From positions 1 through 59,735 of the forward strand of contig CAYYJR010000023.1 in assembly GCA_964472305.1 (NCBI GenBank): a stretch of 59,735 nt of DNA. Reading direction: 5' to 3'. Below are positions 59,702 through 59,735 of the stretch, in pieces. The notes beneath the pieces are model-generated. The model worked only from the letters and a program-made list of their open reading frames with translations, did no database searches and was not told where the DNA came from. Every line of letters starts with the position of its first letter. The first letter of the stretch is position 1. The stretch is from CAYYJR01 sp964472305 (GTDB lineage Bacteria; Armatimonadota; Hebobacteria; CAIYQO01). A program made the position numbers and the translations under genes.

Positions 59702-59735
59702 TGGACACCGAACTTAGAGGGATGTACAATCCCAG
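59701..59735 (+). CDS. Start of a frame truncated by the window edge
   Basis: ATG 59701 overlaps the preceding stop; the frame reads MDTELRGMYNP and runs off the right end. An internal ATG at 59722 follows AGAGG, but that is too close to act as its ribosome site. Too little sequence to identify. Confidence 0.25.
   Translation, partial: MDTELRGMYNP

Overview
The window is a GC-rich bacterial chromosome segment, densely coding on both strands, with no rRNA, tRNA, CRISPR array, transposase or prophage that I can see. The best lineage clue is the prepilin-like stretch at 28838-30391 (LFPVFAKPREKSRQTTCLSQ followed by an H-X9-DG motif). I associate that style with Armatimonadota and, less specifically, with Planctomycetes/Verrucomicrobia-type bacteria. 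The many secreted hydrolases, sulfatases, Gfo/Idh/MocA proteins and copper-amine-oxidase-N-type domains fit an Armatimonadota-like saccharolytic bacterium. This lineage call is an inference, not proven.

Layout. 0.4-4.8 kb: an orphan KdpE/OmpR-type regulator, a pentapeptide-repeat protein, an ankyrin-PAS fusion and an unknown secreted protein. 5-14 kb (minus strand): a 25-codon Lys-rich gene, a decayed Gfo/Idh gene, a very large secreted GH42-like glycosidase, and a MoxR / transglutaminase / DUF58 operon. 14-18 kb (plus): an acetyl-xylan-esterase-like protein lacking its nucleophile, KsgA and ComB, joined by 4-base overlaps. 18-22 kb (minus): three tandem paralogous L,D-transpeptidases. 22-28 kb: an MttB-family methyltransferase, an M24 peptidase, an Asp-box propeller protein and a SrlD-like dehydrogenase. 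28-31 kb: an ECF sigma factor with a fused anti-sigma/prepilin/DUF4349 protein, and a small ankyrin protein.

31-38 kb: an [FeFe]-hydrogenase locus (HydC, HydB, HydA, a degenerate receiver protein, HydG). Its promoter is overlaid by two Rex-box-like palindromes, and a third lies further upstream, which fits an NAD(H)-linked fermentative hydrogenase under redox control. 38-43 kb: a PAS histidine kinase, a CheB-CheR-PAS fusion and a divergent single-domain receiver. 43-59 kb: two divergent sulfatases, a GH36-like alpha-galactosidase, a di-haem cytochrome, WrbA, a 5'-truncated sialate-esterase/CBM9 gene, a Gfo/Idh oxidoreductase with a coupled leader peptide, the iron-sulfur repair protein RIC, a ceramidase-like protein, a secreted alpha/beta hydrolase and a membrane SGNH-like protein. 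A 20-codon gene behind a strong extended -10 promoter closes the window.

Together the genes describe a cell that breaks down sulfated or acetylated plant or algal polysaccharide outside the cell. It disposes of reductant as H2 when NADH is high, remodels its envelope with several L,D-transpeptidases, and repairs Fe-S clusters. Recurrent oddities are enzymes with a lost key residue (MoxR Walker A, esterase Ser, receiver Asp), the anti-sigma/prepilin fusion, and a 110-base overlap in which two coding frames share the same DNA.
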